Shown here one piece after another: positions 4,839 to 8,358 of a stretch of DNA of 8,358 nucleotides. How positions within the stretch are numbered: the stretch's first letter is position 1; the number at the start of each line of letters is the position of its first letter. Below the pieces are notes generated by a model. That model saw nothing but the letters and a program-made list of their open reading frames with translations, did no database searches and was not told the DNA's origin. The position numbers and the translations under genes are program-made. Location: assembly GCA_025351545.1 (NCBI GenBank), contig JANXVQ010000552.1, positions 1 to 8,358 on the forward strand, written 5' to 3'. This DNA is from Spirosoma sp. GTDB taxonomy: Bacteria; Bacteroidota; Bacteroidia; Cytophagales; Spirosomataceae.

Positions 4839-7800
4839 ATGCTGCTTACCGCCCACACACCGGCTAAATCTCTTGATCGTGTTTATGCTCTTCAACCCGC
4901 CACACGTGACCAAATTGAGCGATTCAAAACCAACTATACCAAGCTTCTGAGCCTCATCAATGAGAAAGAAAGTGAAGAAAATGTAAAAGACCATTTGATG
5001 GACTTTCTCAAAGAAGTCTATTATCGGGATGCCCATGTAGTCGCTCCTAAAGGCAAGACAGATTTTGTTATTCATTTAGGAAAAGCCGCCGAAACTCAAG
5101 CCGGGGTCTTGTTTGAGGTGAAAAGACCGGCCAATAAAGGCGAAATGATAAGCCGCCAAAATCTGAATGCCAAAGCTTTTCACGAACTGCTTTTATACTA
5201 CTTCCAAGAGCGGCAACGGTCTAAGAATAGCGACATTCGGCACTGTGTCATTACCAATGTCTATGAATGGTTCATCTTTGACGCGGCTCTGATCGACCGG
5301 GTTTTCTATCGAAATGCCCATCTAACCAAAGAATACAAAGCCTGGGAGTCAGGCCAAAAGGTCAGCAAAAACAATGACCTGTTCTACAACGAAATTGTAA
5401 AGCCCTTTTTGGCCGAATTGACCGACGAGATTCCGTTTACTTATTTTGATTTGCGGGACTTTCAAAAAATCGCAGCCGATGAGGATAAGGCCAATGATAA
5501 AGGGTTGCTGTCTCTTTATAAGATCCTGTCTCCTACCCATTTACTGAAGCTGCCAACGGCTACCGACAGTAATCGGCTCAATCCTAAATTCTATACGGAG
5601 CTATTGCATCTCATCGGCTTGGAAGAGGTGAAAGAAGGCGGCAAAAAAATCATTCGGCGCAAAGAAGCGGGCAAGCGGGATGAGGGGTCACTACTGGAAA
5701 ATACAATTATTGAGCTTGATACATCCAGCAAGTTTTATCAGCTTCACGACCGTAGCCAGTACGGAGCGACCACCGCCGACCAACTGTTTAGCGTTGCTCT
5801 TGAGCTTTGTATTACGTGGGTAAACCGGATTCTGTTTTTGAAGTTGCTCGAATCGCAAGTAGTAAAGTACCATAATGGAGACAAAACCTATTCCTTTCTC
5901 CATAGCGATACGATACCCGACTTCGACGAACTAAATAAATTGTTCTTTCGGGTGCTGGCTCGTAAGCCCTCTGAGCGGGGGGACTCTATTCAGCGTAAGT
6001 TTGGGCGAATCCCCTACCTGAATAGTTCCTTGTTTGACCATACCGAATTAGAAAACGAAACGATTGGGGTCAATCAGCTAGACAATAGTTTAACGGTGCC
6101 GGTGCTTCGTAGTAGTGTCTTAGCTGATAACCCTGCTTATAAAGACCATAAAGAGTTAAGTACCCTATCCTATCTGTTTGCCTTTTTAGATGCGTATGAT
6201 TTTGCCTCCGAGAGCCGGGAAGAAATACAGGAGAAAGATAAGACGCTCATCAATGCCAGTGTCTTAGGATTGATCTTTGAGAAGATTAACGGCTACAAAG
6301 ACGGGTCATTCTATACGCCGGGTTTCATTACGGAATATATGTGCCGGGAAACCATTCGGAAAGCGGTGGTTCAAAAGTTCAACGAGGCTAAAGGCTGGAA
6401 CTGTAAAGACTTTGCCGACCTGGAAGACAAAGATTTAGATCGTAATGAAGCAAATACCCTCATCAATGAAATTCGTATTTGCGACCCCGCCGTTGGTTCG
6501 GGTCACTTTCTGGTATCGGCTCTGAATGAATTGATTGCCATTAAATCAGATCTTAAGGTGTTGCAGGATGAAACCGGCAAACGATTAAAGGGCTATACGG
6601 TTAGCATCCTGAATGATGAATTGATTGTGCAGGATGAGGACGGCGAACCGTTCAGTTATGTGCTTCAACCCACCAACAAGCCAACCGCCGAACGCCAACG
6701 GATACAAAAGACGCTGTTCAATGAGAAACAGACGATTATCGAAAATTGTCTGTTCGGGGTAGATATTAACCCCAACTCGGTTAAGATTTGCCGGTTACGG
6801 CTCTGGATTGAGTTGCTCAAAAATGCGTACTATACCGATGAATCCGGCTTTTCGGAACTGGAAACGTTACCCAATATTGACATCAATATCAAGCAGGGAA
6901 ACAGTCTGTTGAGCAAGTTTAGTCTGACGGAAGACTTAAGCGACGTATTTGAAAATCGGACGGGCGGCTCGCAGAAATTCAGCCTGCAAACGTATAAAGA
7001 CGCGGTTACGGCCTACAAAGAAGCAAAAAGCAAAGAGGCTAAAGCCGACCTGCAACGGTTCATCAACGAGATAAAAAGCCAGTTCCGCGAAACTGTATTT
7101 AAGCGTGACCCGCGCCGGAAAAAAGTAGCTGACTTGCGCGGCCAACGGGTGTTGTTAGCCAACAATATTGATATTTTCGGCAACCCGATGAAAGACCCTA
7201 AACTGGTAGCCATTGAGATAATCCGAACGGAAAAATACATTGAACAGATAGAAAAAGAGATTGCCGACATTGAAAATAATGCCCTGTATCGAGGCTCGTT
7301 TGAATGGCGGTTTGAGTTTCCCGAAGTGCTGAATGATAAAGGGGACTTTGTTGGCTTTGATGCCATTATTGGCAATCCGCCGTATATCCGGCAAGAGGAA
7401 TTAGGGGAATCGAAAACGTTATTGAAAAAGGATTTCCCAAAGACTTATGCAGGTACGGCTGATTTGTACGTCATGTTTATAGAGCATGGCTTACGGATTT
7501 TACGGCCTAATGGTCAATTTGTGTTTATCATTCCGAACAAATGGATGAGGGCGGGATATGGCGCAAACCTTCGTAGATGGTTAAAGACGTTAGCGATAGA
7601 GCAAATTGCTGACTTTGGCGATTTACCCGTTTTTGATGAAGCGACAACCTATCCAAGCATTTTGCGTATTCGTAATGGGCCTGCTTGTGAGCATTTCCAG
7701 TCGGTTCAGATTGATACACTAACTTACGTCGATGGGTTGGCGGCTTACATTAACGCGAATGGGTTTGATGTAAAGGTTGATAATTTGAAGGATGAGGGTT

Positions 7801-8358
7801 GGCAGCTAACGAATGAAACTGTGCAGCAACTCATGGCTAAGTTACGGGCAAGGGGCAAGCCACTGGGAGACTATGTAAACGGTAAAATCTACTATGGAAT
7901 CAAGACAGGATTAAATGAAGCCTTTGTCATTGATACCGCTACGAAAGATAAATTGATTGCTGAAGATCCTCGTAGCTCCGAAATCATAAAGCCGTTTCTG
8001 GCTGGCCGTGATGTAAAGCGGTATCAAACGCCAACGGTGGATAAGTACTTGATTTTTACTCGTCGTGGTATCTCTATAGATGAGTATCCTTCTGTTCTAA
8101 ACTACCTTGAACAATTTAAAGAACGCTTAATGCCTTGTCCTAAAAATTGGAAAGGCGAATGGAAAGGGCGCAAACAAGGCAGTTACAAGTGGTACGAAAT
8201 TCAGGATGCCGTTGATTATTACGAAGAGTTCGCTAAACCAAAATTGATGTTGCCAGATATTGCTATTAGAAACGAAGTTATATATGATGCAACTGGCTCC
8301 TTTTGTGTAAATACAGCATACATCATTTTAAATGCAAAAAAGAGCTTGTTGGCCATCT
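4839..8358 (+). CDS. type IIG restriction-modification enzyme, Eco57I-like (3' end beyond window)
   Basis: An uninterrupted frame of 1173 codons runs off the right edge. In such enzymes one protein both methylates adenine (N6) in its target and cuts DNA at a fixed distance. The N-terminal PD-(D/E)XK nuclease shows Asp75 in GKTDFVIH and Glu93-Val-Lys95 in FEVKRP, with a preceding helix containing Glu59. A helical linker follows, then NASVLGLIFEKIN (472-484) and GSFYTP (489-494). The methyltransferase has motif I DPAVGSGHF (549-557), motif II FGVDINPNS (639-647), QGNSL (686-690), a charged helical insertion (about 690-840), the catalytic motif IV NPPY (846-849), and IIPNKW (897-902). The TaqI-like recognition domain has begun, with GIKTGLNEAF (1020-1029) and KPFLAGRDVKRY (1051-1062). 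ATG at 4839 is preferred: the frame is open back to 4749 with a GTG at 4773, but family members start near the sequence TAHTPAKSL. PglX of BREX is less likely because of the N-terminal nuclease. Confidence 0.93.
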   Translation, partial: MLLTAHTPAKSLDRVYALQPATRDQIERFKTNYTKLLSLINEKESEENVKDHLMDFLKEVYYRDAHVVAPKGKTDFVIHLGKAAETQAGVLFEVKRPANKGEMISRQNLNAKAFHELLLYYFQERQRSKNSDIRHCVITNVYEWFIFDAALIDRVFYRNAHLTKEYKAWESGQKVSKNNDLFYNEIVKPFLAELTDEIPFTYFDLRDFQKIAADEDKANDKGLLSLYKILSPTHLLKLPTATDSNRLNPKFYTELLHLIGLEEVKEGGKKIIRRKEAGKRDEGSLLENTIIELDTSSKFYQLHDRSQYGATTADQLFSVALELCITWVNRILFLKLLESQVVKYHNGDKTYSFLHSDTIPDFDELNKLFFRVLARKPSERGDSIQRKFGRIPYLNSSLFDHTELENETIGVNQLDNSLTVPVLRSSVLADNPAYKDHKELSTLSYLFAFLDAYDFASESREEIQEKDKTLINASVLGLIFEKINGYKDGSFYTPGFITEYMCRETIRKAVVQKFNEAKGWNCKDFADLEDKDLDRNEANTLINEIRICDPAVGSGHFLVSALNELIAIKSDLKVLQDETGKRLKGYTVSILNDELIVQDEDGEPFSYVLQPTNKPTAERQRIQKTLFNEKQTIIENCLFGVDINPNSVKICRLRLWIELLKNAYYTDESGFSELETLPNIDINIKQGNSLLSKFSLTEDLSDVFENRTGGSQKFSLQTYKDAVTAYKEAKSKEAKADLQRFINEIKSQFRETVFKRDPRRKKVADLRGQRVLLANNIDIFGNPMKDPKLVAIEIIRTEKYIEQIEKEIADIENNALYRGSFEWRFEFPEVLNDKGDFVGFDAIIGNPPYIRQEELGESKTLLKKDFPKTYAGTADLYVMFIEHGLRILRPNGQFVFIIPNKWMRAGYGANLRRWLKTLAIEQIADFGDLPVFDEATTYPSILRIRNGPACEHFQSVQIDTLTYVDGLAAYINANGFDVKVDNLKDEGWQLTNETVQQLMAKLRARGKPLGDYVNGKIYYGIKTGLNEAFVIDTATKDKLIAEDPRSSEIIKPFLAGRDVKRYQTPTVDKYLIFTRRGISIDEYPSVLNYLEQFKERLMPCPKNWKGEWKGRKQGSYKWYEIQDAVDYYEEFAKPKLMLPDIAIRNEVIYDATGSFCVNTAYIILNAKKSLLAI

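Noticed and set aside
4821..7719. Several minus-strand open frames of 62-120 codons
   Set aside because: They lie antisense to the continuous 1173-codon restriction enzyme frame, which has full family motifs; they are shadows.
3422..8358. CRISPR array, transposon ends or integrase gene
   Set aside because: No regularly spaced repeats, terminal inverted repeats or recombinase motifs were seen in this part.

Overview
The window looks like a chromosomal segment of a member of the Bacteroidota, most likely of the Cytophagales (Spirosoma-like). Three things support this: a promoter matching the Bacteroidota pattern TTG-N20-TAnnTTTG ahead of the tRNA genes, start codons with no clear Shine-Dalgarno sequence, and a VWA plus TPR gene pair of the BatB/BatC (aerotolerance) type common in this phylum. 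The genus is an inference, because no ribosomal RNA or other marker gene is present.

Left part (1-3185), minus strand: three genes run in the same direction with gaps of 51 and 26 bp. They encode a membrane-anchored VWA protein (BatA/BatB-like), a TPR protein (BatC-like) and a complete acetyl-CoA acetyltransferase (thiolase). A hairpin followed by a T-rich stretch lies past the thiolase stop. This looks like ordinary host chromosome. The other genes usually found in a Bat cluster (MoxR ATPase, DUF58 protein, BatD, BatE) are not in the window.

Middle (3120-3421), plus strand: a clear Bacteroidota promoter drives tRNA-Ser(GCT) and tRNA-Pro(TGG), followed by a good intrinsic terminator. tRNA 3' ends are common integration sites, and what follows has an accessory character.

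Right part (3422-8358): an operon of three small genes on the minus strand (91, 92 and 87 codons, spaced 4 bp apart or overlapping by 4 bp) points back towards the tRNAs. The first resembles small phage-associated proteins of Bacteroidota. The second and third share a residue pattern that suggests a divergent tandem duplication of an unrecognised family. After a 497-bp stretch without genes, a very large plus-strand gene starts at 4839 and runs off the right edge (at least 1173 codons). It is a fused restriction-modification enzyme of the type IIG (Eco57I-like) kind: an N-terminal PD-(D/E)XK nuclease, a helical linker, an N6-adenine methyltransferase with motif I and NPPY, and the beginning of a TaqI-like DNA-recognition domain.

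The simplest reading is that the region right of tRNA-Pro is a small genomic island carrying a defence gene. No integrase, transposase or duplicated tRNA end is visible, so this remains an inference. The least explained part is the three-gene operon divergent from the restriction enzyme.
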